The notes under the pieces are model-generated. The model was not told the DNA's origin. It searched no databases and was given only the letters and a program-made list of their open reading frames with translations. 13,812 nucleotides of DNA from Glomus cerebriforme (lineage: Eukaryota > Glomeromycota > Glomeromycetes > Glomerales > Glomeraceae): the NCBI GenBank assembly GCA_003550305.1, contig QKYT01000151.1:143488-157299 (forward strand). The letters are read 5' to 3'. Below, in pieces: positions 1-7,707 of the stretch. The first letter of the stretch is position 1. The number at the start of each line of letters is the position of its first letter. Position numbers and translations under genes: made by a program.

Positions 1-360
1 GTCTCAGTGAGGCGAATCGAATGAGCTATATTTCATCTTTTTATAATCACTGGATAGGGAGATAATTAATAGATTGTATTTTTTAATTCTATAGTATACA
101 TATTGGGTACCCGATGTATAGCAGAATTTACGCATTTTGGGTACCCGATATTTATAAGATATCTGTAAGATATCTGTAAGATAGACCAGTTTTTGACCAG
201 TGAAAACTGGCGAAACTCTGGAAAAAAGCAAAACTGCTAAAACTTATTATAATTGCCAAAACTGCCGAAACTCTGCTGAAACTATAATAAATCTATAGTA
301 AAATTTTGACAAAACTAATCATAGGATTTTGAAGAGGTTTAGGCAGGCAACCTTAAGTAT
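1..360. repeat. Dispersed repeat fragment with short internal repeats
   Basis: No coding frame is convincing here. The 13-mer ttgggtacccgat occurs twice (103-115 and 137-149), and the 11-mer gatatctgtaa is repeated in tandem around 158-179. ccagtttt (186-193) can pair with aaaactgg (203-210). The stretch 200-290 is built of variants of 'aaaactgc' and 'gccaaaac', and it ends near 340-357 with ggcaggcaaccttaag. A close relative of that end, ggcaagcaaccttaggg, lies at 7691-7707, and the gctaaaactt/gccaaaac motifs also recur there on the other strand. I infer two members of one dispersed repeat family; its class is not known to me. Confidence 0.45.
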
Positions 361-658
361 ACATGGAAAAAGTCATTTTTTGCAAAATTTATTAAATAAT
401 TATAATAAATTTTTTTTTAATTTTTCAGTTTTCTTTTTTTTTACAAAGTAACAAAAAAAATACACCATGGTATTGAAAAAAAGAATGATATAATTAAATT
501 TTTAGTGTAATAATAGAAGGTAAATTTTATATATTTTGAAGATTGACATCTATATTACTTATTTTAAAAATTTTAGACCAAACAGATTTGTTTTAATCAA
601 TAAACACGTAATTTAAGATTTAAAAAACTTCAGTGCATTTTTTTTGAAAGCCACTGTA
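361..658 (-). mobile_element. Probable Tc1-like terminal repeat and short non-coding element
   Basis: Read on the minus strand from 656, the sequence begins cagtggctttcaaaaaaa, which resembles the terminal inverted repeats of Tc1/mariner elements. It is bordered by TATA (657-660), matching the TA target duplication of that superfamily. A weaker partner beginning tacatggaaaaagtc is found near 359, so this could be a non-autonomous element of about 300 bp. No transposase frame is visible between the ends. The right end is fairly convincing and the left end is a guess. Confidence 0.35.
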
Positions 659-710
659 TATAAGAAAAAAAATGCTTAATAAAATCATTATCAGTCAAAT
701 GTTCCATATT

Positions 711-1412
711 TCAAAATACATACAAAAGTTTGTATATATTATTATATTTCAACCCTTCTATTTCTGCCTTTTTAATAATTTCTCTCTGGTACTGTCAAAA
801 CTGATCAGTTATATTAATATGGCTAACTTCTTATTAAAATAGAAGCAAACTGTAAAGTACATGTAGTAAAAGAATCAAAATTTAATATATATCATACTTT
901 GATTATTAGTTCATATTATAATTCAGTTGAAATACTGGTTAAATCAAACTTAATTTCTATATTATCTGCACCATGTTTTTTGTTACTTTCATTAGAAGAG
1001 ATCAGAGAAAGACCTTTTATTAATTAGTTGAAGAGTATTTTCATCATGTTTTTTGTCTAAATATAAAAATAAATAAATATATATGAACTGTGAACTTTTT
1101 ATTCACCATTATAATTTTTTACCTTTTTACGTGAAATGGTTCCTTTAATTTCTTTTTGTCGCTTATTAGAAGTTAGTAATTTTACTCCTTCTGCTGATAT
1201 TTCCTATGCATATATATATTGAGTAAACTATTCATAGGAAAAAGTATTAGAATGTTAGACCAAATACAATTCAGATTATTTTATAGATGTCCTATTTACT
1301 GTTTTTTGAATATGTTAAGTTGTCCTAATAAAGCAGATCAAATTGCAAATTTTTCTTCTAATTTATTCCAGAAATGAGATACTGCTGTAGACTTTCTTTT
1401 TATCTTAAATGA
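711..1412 (-). pseudogene. Decayed multi-exon gene fragments, unrecognised
   Basis: Several short open segments on the minus strand look like exons. 1296-1412 reads FKIKRKSTAVSHFWNKLEEK and onward, with one in-frame TGA at 1338. 1123-1203 is exactly 27 open codons (EISAEGVKLLTSNKRQK...) between an acceptor (gcatag) and a donor (AAG|GTAAAA). It is followed by a 66-nt intron-like gap ending tttag at 1057. 916-1056 contains SNESNKKHGADNIEIKFD after a frame change and ends at TAA 916-918. 711-791 reads YQREIIKKAEIEGLKYNN after a cag acceptor. The lysine- and glutamate-rich composition contrasts with the surrounding noise. The segments lie downstream of the block at 1472-1914 on the same strand and may be the 3' part of the same gene. 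I do not recognise the family. Frames do not join cleanly, so I call it a pseudogene. Confidence 0.4.
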
Positions 1413-1471
1413 CGACAAAATTTAGTATAAAAATAAAATGACTTCTTTTGTAATAATTACAAGATTCAGCC

Positions 1472-1914
1472 TTATCTGAACTGCAGTTCATTACAAGAGC
1501 AATTACAGATGCTTTTGCTAGATGAAACTTTAACTGAATTGCAGTTTATCACAAGAGCAATGCAAATGTACTTGCTTGTTGAAAAAGTACCTGAATTGCA
1601 GTTTATTATAAGAATAACTGCAGATGCTCTTACTGGATAAAATCAAGAAGTTGCAATAAGCCAAAAAGAAAATAACATTAACTCAAACGAATTAAAGGTG
1701 ATCTTAGCATTTGGTACATCGAGTCCTTGCTGTTCAATTAGTTCAAATACATACCCACTATATTCACTTTGCATATCTATCACAAAAGAATCAAATCGTA
1801 GCTCTTTCTATTTTTAGGTATTCATAAAGATAATTATTACAACTATTTTTGAGTATGGCTTTGACAGCCATCTTTTTTGCTTACTTCATATCCATTATTT
1901 CAGTTAATGGTCAT
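1472..1914 (-). pseudogene. Unrecognised gene 5' part with 19-codon tandem repeats
   Basis: On the minus strand one frame runs from 1807 to the TAA at 1472-1474, 112 codons with a single internal TGA (1643-1645). That is far longer than expected by chance at this AT content. It starts KELRFDSFVIDMQSEYSG and contains FELIEQQGLDVPNAKITF. After the TGA come three 57-58 bp repeats reading like VSSSKSICIALVINCNS, though a 1-bp difference shifts one copy out of frame. A likely intron lies upstream: donor GTAAGC at 1884, acceptor atag at 1808, 77 nt, the same length as the intron in the DDE pseudogene at 8147-8223. Before it a 30-nt exon could start at ATG 1912-1914 (MTIN, stop, NNGYE). A TATATAAA box lies just upstream of that ATG, too close for a normal leader. 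I do not recognise the family. The stops suggest a dead copy of a repetitive gene. Confidence 0.5.
1476..1648. repeat. Three 57-58 bp tandem repeats
   Basis: Units begin at 1476, 1534 and 1591, each starting ctgaa(c/t)tgcagtt and continuing with an acaagagcaat-like core. The period is 58 then 57 bp. On the minus strand the 57-bp unit is 19 codons and lies within a long open frame, so it is probably a degenerate coding repeat rather than a non-coding minisatellite. Confidence 0.75.
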
Positions 1915-2004
1915 GAGTTTTATATACAGTATATATGTTATGCCTCAGATCAATTCTTACCTAAGATCGAATCTGACACACCTCAGATTAAAATTGTCAG
2001 ATGA
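1855..2004 (+). CDS. Small ORF with signal-peptide-like N-terminus (weak candidate)
   Basis: A 49-codon ORF begins ATG 1855 and ends TGA 2002-2004. Its first residues, MALTAIFFAYFISIISVNG, have the shape of a secretion signal: a short n-region, a hydrophobic core and a small residue at about 19. It sits just upstream of the plus-strand exon array at 2105-2942, so it could be that array's first exon. No strong donor is visible: AATG|GTCATG at 1910 would leave the required phase 1 but is poor, and CA|GTATAT at 1929 leaves phase 2. Against it, the same bases form the likely intron and first exon of the minus-strand gene at 1472-1914, which has the better frame evidence. T-rich DNA also easily encodes hydrophobic stretches. 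I rate it below even odds. Confidence 0.22.
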   Translation: MALTAIFFAYFISIISVNGHEFYIQYICYASDQFLPKIESDTPQIKIVR

Positions 2005-2064
2005 GGTACCTGGTTTGAAATATCAATTATCTGAAATTGCGTCAGTTATAATCTGACGCAATTT
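1972..2064. promoter_or_regulatory. Cluster of inverted repeats, possible promoter structure
   Basis: aaattgcgtcag (2034-2045) pairs perfectly with ctgacgcaattt (2053-2064) across a 7-nt loop and is followed by a run of T. Just upstream, tctgac (1972-1977) matches gtcaga (1996-2001), while cctca (1981-1985) matches tgagg (2002-2006), so the two pairs are interleaved. The cluster lies between the divergent starts of the minus-strand gene (ATG 1912-1914) and the plus-strand exon array, where a shared regulatory region could sit. It could equally be a small non-autonomous transposon. Function is inference. Confidence 0.35.
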
Positions 2065-2104
2065 TTTTTTTTTAAACTTTAATTTTCTGTCTTTTTTTTT
2101 CTTT

Positions 2105-2942
2105 ATAAAAATAGTTTAGAATGTCCTGTTTAAGGTAAATGTACTTTATATTTTCCTATGGTTTACCTTTTAAGTAATATCACTAACCATTTCTTTTTTT
2201 CTTTATTACAGAAACAGGTTAGGTATTCTGACTTCTTTAAGATAAGCATTTGTATTTTTTATTGTATTTTTTTTTTGTTTTATCCTTTGAGGAACACCAT
2301 TAACCATTCTTATTTTTTTTTCTTTATAAGAACTAATAGGCAGCTCAATTCAGTTCCTTTAGGTAAGTGTTTTTATTGTTTTTTAATTTTCTTTGTGTTC
2401 TATCCTTCAAAAAATGCCACTAACTAATCCTTTCTTCTTTTTTTTACAGAATGACTCAATTTACTTTTGTTAAGGTAAGAATAAATTTTTTTATTAATTT
2501 CTTTATGTTTATTCTTGAGAAATGTTACTAAACCATTCCTTTTCTTCTTTTTTTTTACAGGAAATGATGGGCATTTCAATTTGAATTCTTTAGGTAAGTT
2601 AAAGCTTTTTTTTTGTTTTTATCCATTAATGAATGCTATTAATCATTCCTATTTCTTTTTCTTTACAGAAACTGATGGGCAGCTTAGTTAATTTGGTTTC
2701 TTAGATAAAATAGAACTTTCTTTTTTTTTAATTCCTTTGATTTTTATTCATTGATGAATATCATTAATTATTCCTATTTCTTTTTTTACAGAAACTGGTG
2801 GGCAACTTAATTCAATTTCTTTAGATAAAAGTTTTTATTGTTTTTTAATTTTTATTGCTTCATCCATCAAGGAACACTAGTAACTGTTCTTTTTATTTTT
2901 TTTTTTTTTATAGATCGAATTAAACATTTGGACTTTTTGTAA
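2105..2942 (+). pseudogene. Tandem microexon gene: phase-1 33-nt exons plus terminal exon
   Basis: Units of 108-123 bp repeat seven times. Each has a TACTAAC-like branch site, a poly-T tract, an acceptor, a tiny exon, and a GTAAG-type donor or its relic. Acceptor-defined exon starts are 2212, 2331, 2450, 2561, 2669, 2792 and 2914; a degenerate earlier unit ends at donor 2135. The exon at 2561-2593 (33 nt) has both sites intact and reads NDGHFNLNSL in phase 1. The exon at 2792-2824 (33 nt) reads TGGQLNSISL, and the one at 2669-2704 (36 nt) reads TDGQLS before an in-frame TAA. The last exon enters in the same phase at 2914, reads DRIKHLDFL and stops at 2940-2942. Donors of the 2212, 2669 and 2792 units are mutated (GATAA instead of GGTAA); the 2450 exon is 25 nt and the 2331 exon 32 nt, which break phase. 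The family is unrecognised. The 5' exon is uncertain (see 1855-2004). Confidence 0.7.
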
Positions 2943-2975
2943 AGAATTTAGAGAATGAAAATTATATTTAAGTTT

Positions 2976-2985
2976 AATAAATAAA
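2976..2985 (+). terminator. Polyadenylation signals AATAAA x2
   Basis: Two overlapping AATAAA hexamers (2976-2981 and 2980-2985) lie 34-43 bp after the TAA of the terminal exon at 2914-2942. This is the expected place for the 3' end of the microexon gene. In DNA this AT-rich a chance match is common, so position is the main support. Confidence 0.4.
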
Positions 2986-3200
2986 TTATAACATAATATT
3001 ATATACTTTTAAAATTCAATTCCTTTATTTATTTTATAAATTTTGCATGTAATACATTTTTTTCTCTTTTTCTCTTCTTTTCTTTCTTTAATAATAATTG
3101 ATTACTAATCAATTATTTTATTTCTTTTTATTCATCTTTATAATGTATATTTTCTATTTAATAATTTAACTGAACATACTTAATGTAAATAAATGTAACA
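2986..3200. other. AT-rich spacer, nothing recognised
   Basis: T-rich runs such as tttctctttttctcttctttt near 3060 and short A/T tracts only. I see no frame, repeat unit or RNA gene that I can support. Confidence 0.5.
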
Positions 3201-3650
3201 TTATTTATTTTGACATGAATGTCCACTATGACATCTACTATTACAGTTTTTACCTATCTTCTTATAACAACATTTATTACTATTATATTCACCTTTACAA
3301 TTGCATATACTTTCTGATATTGAACTAACACTCTGAAGTTACACAGCCTCTCAAATTGATATTTTATTAAAGGAAATGTTATCTAGTTCTGCTATACTAA
3401 ATGATTCTAATTCATTAGCAATATAGTATACTTCAATGATTCCAAACTTTAATCCTAAACTATATTTGTTATTTTCAGTTCTTTTTATTACTTTACATGG
3501 TAAGATAGGATAATCAATACTACCTGTCAATTCTAAGTATAGCAACTTTTACCAGATCACCAATCTGATATTCTTTAATTCTTTTTTTATCTTTATTCAT
3601 TTGATTAACCATTTTTTCTATATAGAATTAAAGATCTTGATATGCCATAT
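3201..3650 (-). pseudogene. Integrase-like protein C-terminus with Cys-rich tail, broken
   Basis: On the minus strand, from about 3612 (MVNQMNKDKKRIKEY...), the frame reads IGDLVKVAILRID and stops at TAG 3520-3522. A one-base shift continues it as LPCKVIKRTENNKYSLGL, then FGIIEVYYIANELESF. After TGA at 3351-3353 and TAA at 3339-3341 it ends in a tail with spaced cysteines (CNCKGEYNSNKCCYKK, then CNSRCHSGHSCQ) and TAA at 3201-3203. 'IGDLVKV..IDR' followed by 'LPCKV.....NNKY.LG' is the SH3-like segment that follows the catalytic core in a large family of integrase-type DDE proteins amplified in arbuscular mycorrhizal fungi (family memory, not searched). The upstream catalytic part is not recognisable beyond about 3650. 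It is a decayed 3' fragment with one frameshift and at least two stops. Confidence 0.65.
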
Positions 3651-4402
3651 TTCTTAATATTTCATATTAAATAACTTTGTTAATTTGTAATATCTAAAAG
3701 AACTTCAGCTAATAAATAGTGTAATTTTAGTAACATGATAAATATTTAGAATGGTGATAATGTAAATCTAATAAATCTAATTTAGCATAAAATAAATTCA
3801 TAAAGAAAAATAGTATAAGATAATCTGAATTACTATAATTACTATATTTTAATCCTATTTAATTTATTATAGTTGATTTGATACATTGTCTTTTTCTAAA
3901 TATTGTTAAATGGATAATAAAATAAATATAGATTAATAAAAGAATGTTAATAGAGAAGATTCTTAAATCAATTGAAAAAAAATATTTAAATTTTAAATAC
4001 CATCAAATTTAGGCTGAACTTTTGGAAAAATTAATTGTAATAGAGAATTTGCTAATTTTATGACAGATTAATAGCAAAACTTTTTTTTAATATATTCTAT
4101 TATAGTACTATAGGTTTATAGGATCATTTTTTATTTAAAGATAAACTTCAAGTTAAATAAATTATGAAGATTAATAATATAAGAAAACTTATAAAAAGAT
4201 TAATTAAATAATAAAATTAATTAAAGAATATTATGATGAGATAAAATAATACTAAATCTTTACCTATTATTACATTTGTATAAGACTTTGATGATTATAA
4301 TTCCTTATATAGAGTTCCAAACAATTCAGTTCAAATCCAATTTTTGGTTCTTTTCTAATTGGTTAGAATCAAAAAATATTAATAATTCATTATCCTGAGA
4401 AC
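3651..4402. other. AT-rich stretch without recognisable gene
   Basis: All six frames are closed by stops every few codons. The region may hold the unrecognisable 5' part of the integrase-like relic at 3201-3650. Around 4330-4375 a ggttc/gaacc-like inverted motif (gttcaaatcc ... ttggttc) borders the fold-back element. No RNA gene fold could be supported. Confidence 0.4.
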
Positions 4403-4592
4403 AAAATATAACTTATTAGAATCATCTTATTAAAATGCATTTAATGGTAGTAAATTGCATTTTTAATACTGATAAATAAAATTTTAGTTTTTTTATTTTT
4501 TGAAAAATTAGATTTTTATCTATTAGAATTAGAAATGTAATTTTATTATCATTAAATGCATTTTAATAAGACAATTTTAATAAGTTATATTT
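4403..4592. mobile_element. Fold-back MITE with long terminal inverted repeats
   Basis: aaatataacttatta at the left (from 4404) is the reverse complement of taataagttatattt at the right (ending 4592). The match continues inward through cttattaaaatgcattta (left) and its mirror at about 4553-4570, then less perfectly to about 4490 and 4503. Nearly the whole 190 bp can therefore fold on itself, with arms of about 85-90 bp. There is no coding capacity. Flanking aac triplets on both sides could be a 3-bp target duplication, but this is weak. This is the structure of a non-autonomous DNA transposon; the parent family is unknown. Confidence 0.75.
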
Positions 4593-4631
4593 CAACCTTC
4601 TATTATTATAGAATAATAAATAAAGCTCTGA

Positions 4632-4775
4632 ATAAGTCAAATCAATTCAAGTTAAGTCACAAGTCAAATCAAATCAAGTCAAGTCAGTGAAATTTTTGAC
4701 TCATAATAATAAGTTAAGTTATGAGTTAAGTCATGAATTAGATTTAATTCACCTGCAAGTTTGATTCAACCTTTA
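4632..4775. repeat. Short GTCAA/GTTAAGTCA-type repeat cluster
   Basis: Variants of aagtcaaatc and caagtcaagtc repeat at 4635-4687, followed by the related taagtt(a)a/atgagttaagtca motifs to about 4730, partly inverted relative to the first set. Clusters of this kind occur as subterminal repeats of hAT elements, and a hAT pseudogene lies downstream at 6109-7212. The link to that copy is an inference. Confidence 0.4.
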
Positions 4776-4855
4776 TATATAAATATAAAATCAAAAGAAA
4801 AGAAAAATGAAAAAAAGAAAAAGAAAAAAATTAATTAATTATAATGAAAAAATAC

Positions 4856-5560
4856 CCACTTTTCACTTCATATTACTTTACTCCATAATCTTTCAACCTG
4901 AAAATTCAAATCTACAAAAAGAAAAAGAAAAAAATAATTAAAAATAGAATAAAAAAAAAACAAAAACAAAATTTTTCAACATACCAAATTCTAAAAAAGT
5001 CTATTAAAATTTTCATTTTAAGGTTAGAAGAAACGAAGCAAAATTAAAAGATTTAACCTACAAAAAAAAAATGAAATTTAGTTTTTTTTTGCACTATTTC
5101 AATATTATTTACTAACCCTAAAAATTTAGAAAACCTATAAAAAAAAATAAGAAAATAAGTAAAAGCAAATAAAATAAAACTAATAAGAAAAATCAATATT
5201 ATCAATATACTGATATTGTTATTCTAAAGTTTAAAGGACAAACTGTGTAAGAAAATTTACAAAAAGAAAAAAAAGTAAAAATAAGAATAATAAATAAAAC
5301 TAAAAAAAAAAACTTCAAACTAACATACCAAATTTTATAGAAGTTCTTGCTGATCTACATTATCATTTCAAAGATAAAAAACAAGTTGATTTAGATTCCA
5401 GAGAATCTATAAAAAGAAAGAGAGAAGGTAAGAATAAGTAAGAATAAATTAACATAAATAAAAATGAAAAAAATATTAAAAATAACATACCAAATTCTGT
5501 AGAAGCTTACTAACTGACATTACTATTTCAAAATTAAAAGAATAAACTGTTTAAGAAAAC
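4856..5560 (-). pseudogene. Minus-strand exon/intron tandem array, unrecognised
   Basis: Read on the minus strand, several units share poly-T, an acceptor (ttttgtag, tttatag or aacag), a 56-78 nt exon, and a donor of the form TTTG|GTATGTT. Best-defined exons are 5491-5546 (56 nt), 5329-5406 (78 nt), 4985-5057 (73 nt) and 4856-4911 (56 nt, donor GTATTT). A related copy starts at 5242 without a clear donor, and a further acceptor lies at 5135. The 5491-5546 exon reads YSFNFEIVMSVSKLLQNL in one frame. The copy at 5242 aligns as CPLNFRITISVY, and the 4985 copy shares SFNF. Other copies contain stops in the matching frame. Donor-to-donor distances are about 130, 160 and 345 bp. The plus strand shows only A-rich noise. 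The similarity is good enough for a common origin; whether any copy is expressed is unknown. Confidence 0.5.
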
Positions 5561-5869
5561 TTACAAAAAGAAATAGAATCAAAGTAAGTATATAATGAAA
5601 TAAAATAAATAAAAAAATAAAAAAAAAGTACTTATTACCAAATAAGCATTATAGAAAAAATTGTTATATTTTGAATAAAATTAATAAAATTTTTTTTTTT
5701 AAGACAAGTTAAACACATTTATTGTATTAATGTCAAAAAACAAATACATTCTATAAATCACGTATACATCTTTTATAATTAAAAAAATGTAATTTATCAT
5801 ATGAGAAATTAGATTTGTAAAAGTGAAAATTAAAACAAATGCCTCTTAGCGCAAACTGACCCTTATATT
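5561..5869. other. A-rich spacer, nothing recognised
   Basis: A-rich runs and short T tracts (5691-5701) are all I see. There is no supported frame or repeat unit apart from the edge of the preceding exon array. Confidence 0.4.
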
Positions 5870-5879
5870 TTATCTAATA

Positions 5880-6056
5880 TCTTCTGACCTAGTATCATTG
5901 TGATTATCTAAGCTAATATCTGAAACTTATTTATATAAACATCCATAATTTCTTATATTTAATCTATTTATACTATTGTTAGTAATATTTAATGCTAAAT
6001 CATCTATCCTATAAGCTATACTTCCCCATAAAATAGATTTTTTTGAATTATGACTG
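5880..6056 (-). pseudogene. Possible C-terminal relic of the hAT transposase
   Basis: On the minus strand the segment after 6045 reads SILWGSIAYRIDDLALNI, then NRLNIRNYGCLYK before a stop. This loosely resembles the 'FS.lg....kRR.nL....l..m' region of hAT dimerisation domains. It follows directly after the truncated catalytic part at 6109-7212 on the same strand, with an 11-bp direct repeat (aattatgactg, 6046-6056 and 6107-6117) between them. If real, the middle of the transposase has been deleted. The match is weak. Confidence 0.25.
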
Positions 6057-6108
6057 ACATAATACAAAGATATAATTTGATATAATTTATATATTTTATT
6101 AGTAAAAA

Positions 6109-7212
6109 TTATGACTGGCAGTATAATTTTAATCCTCCTCCACTAATTCCTTTTTCCTTAATCATATAGACAAGTTTTGAATTAGCCTGATGAAAACTTT
6201 TAAAAAAAGTTGTCAAAATATTAACATGTCTTAATAAACGATCACTAAACTTTTCCTTGATGATATCACATGCAATTAAATTAATAAAATATGCTATGCA
6301 TCACATGTTCTCAATTTTTGGATGATTTTCATGAATAATTTTTGTGCATTTTGAATATTAGCCACGTTATCAGATACTACAGCACATATTCAATCTTTTC
6401 CAATACCATCAATAACCTTTTCAATTACTGTAACTAAATAATCTGCAGTATGAGAAGTTTCTAATAAATCAGAAAGTTGATAAAGGTATTCTTTACATGA
6501 TGGAGTCATTATAATGAAGTTTCAAATTGAACGATATGTACCAGAGGTCCAGCCATCGAATGCTAAATTGTATTAATAATGTTATAGATAGTAAGTAAGA
6601 TTAAATAAAAAACACTTATGATAGCCTATGTAATTNAACGAANCTAAAGTTAAATTCATTTTCTTTTTAAGTTCAGACTTAATTTTAAAGTTCACTTGAG
6701 CTAATTCACNTTCAAGTAGTTGATTTACCAAAACTTCTCTTGTTNGTGCATTATATCCAGCATTTAATTCTTTTAAAAAATTAATAAAAAATGGGTGTTC
6801 CACTATCCTAAAGGAAATACCACAAGCAATAAAGAATTTAACTAATGCATGATTAATTCTTGTAAATCTGTGTTCGTTAAGCTCTGTTGAATCATGATAA
6901 TCATCCATGATACTTTGATGACCTTCAGAATTTTTTCTTTTTTTAGATGAGTTTGACTTATCTTGCCGTTTTATTACTTTAGTCATATACTTTCTAATAA
7001 TTGCTAGTGGTGCATGTTGATAATGGTTTGAAAGATGCCTTCAAGCTTTGAAACTTCTCCGCGTGCCCATNTACAACTACAGTANTTACAAGAGGNGGCA
7101 AATTTACCAGAACCAATAGATACTCCTTTATGAATGTCTTCCCAAATGGTATTAAGTGGTCGACCTTCTTTATTTTTTTTTGAATAGGTATATCTGCTAT
7201 GTAATCAGTCAT
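6109..7212 (-). pseudogene. hAT-family transposase with BED zinc finger, broken
   Basis: The minus-strand reading starts at ATG 7212 (MTDYIADIPIQKK). After a frameshift near 7130 it shows a BED finger: C-x2-C (SCxYC), then WARGEVSKLEG, and after a second shift near 7040 HLSNH (7023-7037), giving the C2H2 set. The basic segment MTKVIKRQDKSNSSKKRK and an open stretch to about 6582 follow. Next come FDGWTSGTYRSI (about 6550, first catalytic Asp), VVSDNVANIQNAQ (about 6370, second Asp), and CIAYFINLIACDI, where hAT proteins usually have C-x-x-H (His replaced by Tyr). ISGGGLKLYC then runs into TAA at 6109-6111. Frameshifts, stops and the missing Glu-bearing C-terminal half make it inactive. The family acts in the nucleus by cut-and-paste transposition. 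N calls near 6636-6744 and 7071-7096 limit the reading. Confidence 0.8.
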
Positions 7213-7541
7213 TTAAACGGTTTTTATTAATTTTATTATTAAGAAAACAGAAGAAACTTTCGTACTATTAATGAAAAGAAATGACAGAATTNTTTATCAA
7301 ATATATGTAATATGTAATGCATTTTTCCTTTAATGTATATAAACCCCTTAAAAAAAANTNNAAAAANGTGCAATATATATGCCTAAGAGTCANTTTTNAA
7401 ATTCTAACATACTAACACTAGATAAAGCTTAAAAGAAAATGAAAGAAACTGGTAAAAAAAAGATTGAAGATTATTTGATCATCTAAATTATATTATTAAT
7501 TGGTGTAACTTAGTGTAACTATATTTAAATCTTATGATCAA
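7213..7541. other. Upstream flank of the hAT copy, no gene
   Basis: This flank is A/T-rich and contains several N calls (7292, 7359-7367, 7393-7398). It should hold the 5' end of the hAT element, but I could not match a terminal inverted repeat to the other side. Confidence 0.35.
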
Positions 7542-7707
7542 CTATGCCAAAACTATGGATAAACCTATTATAGAGGTTTTGGCAAGTTTTAGCAATTTCA
7601 CAATTTTGACAGGTTTTGCTGTTTCAGCATTTTGGCGTTTTGGCATTATATAAGAGGTTTCACCTTTTAGCATTAGGTCAAACAGATTTTGGCAAGCAAC
7701 CTTAGGG
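7542..7707. repeat. Dispersed repeat rich in ttttggc motifs, inserted in DDE pseudogene
   Basis: The stretch is made of variants of ttttggca/gttttgc and ends ggcaagcaaccttaggg (7691-7707). That end recurs as ggcaggcaaccttaag at 342-357. On the minus strand the DDE pseudogene frame reads VKTKAIP and then loses similarity exactly at this end, so the repeat interrupts or replaces the rest of that gene. A minus-strand open frame here is a by-product of the junction, not a gene. Confidence 0.5.

Noticed and set aside
4..231. 75-codon minus-strand open frame
   Set aside because: It is composed of the short direct repeats of the dispersed element and has no protein-like pattern.
1199..1241. tttcctatg/cataggaaa inverted repeat
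   Set aside because: It is a 9-bp stem with a 24-nt AT loop at a presumed exon edge, common by chance in this composition.
2158..2427. 89-codon plus-strand open frame
   Set aside because: It reads through introns and poly-T tracts of the microexon array, which explains its Phe/Tyr richness; the spliced reading is better supported.
4330..4375. tRNA or SINE-like B box (gttcaaatcc)
   Set aside because: No matching A box or cloverleaf could be drawn; it is more likely part of a transposon end.
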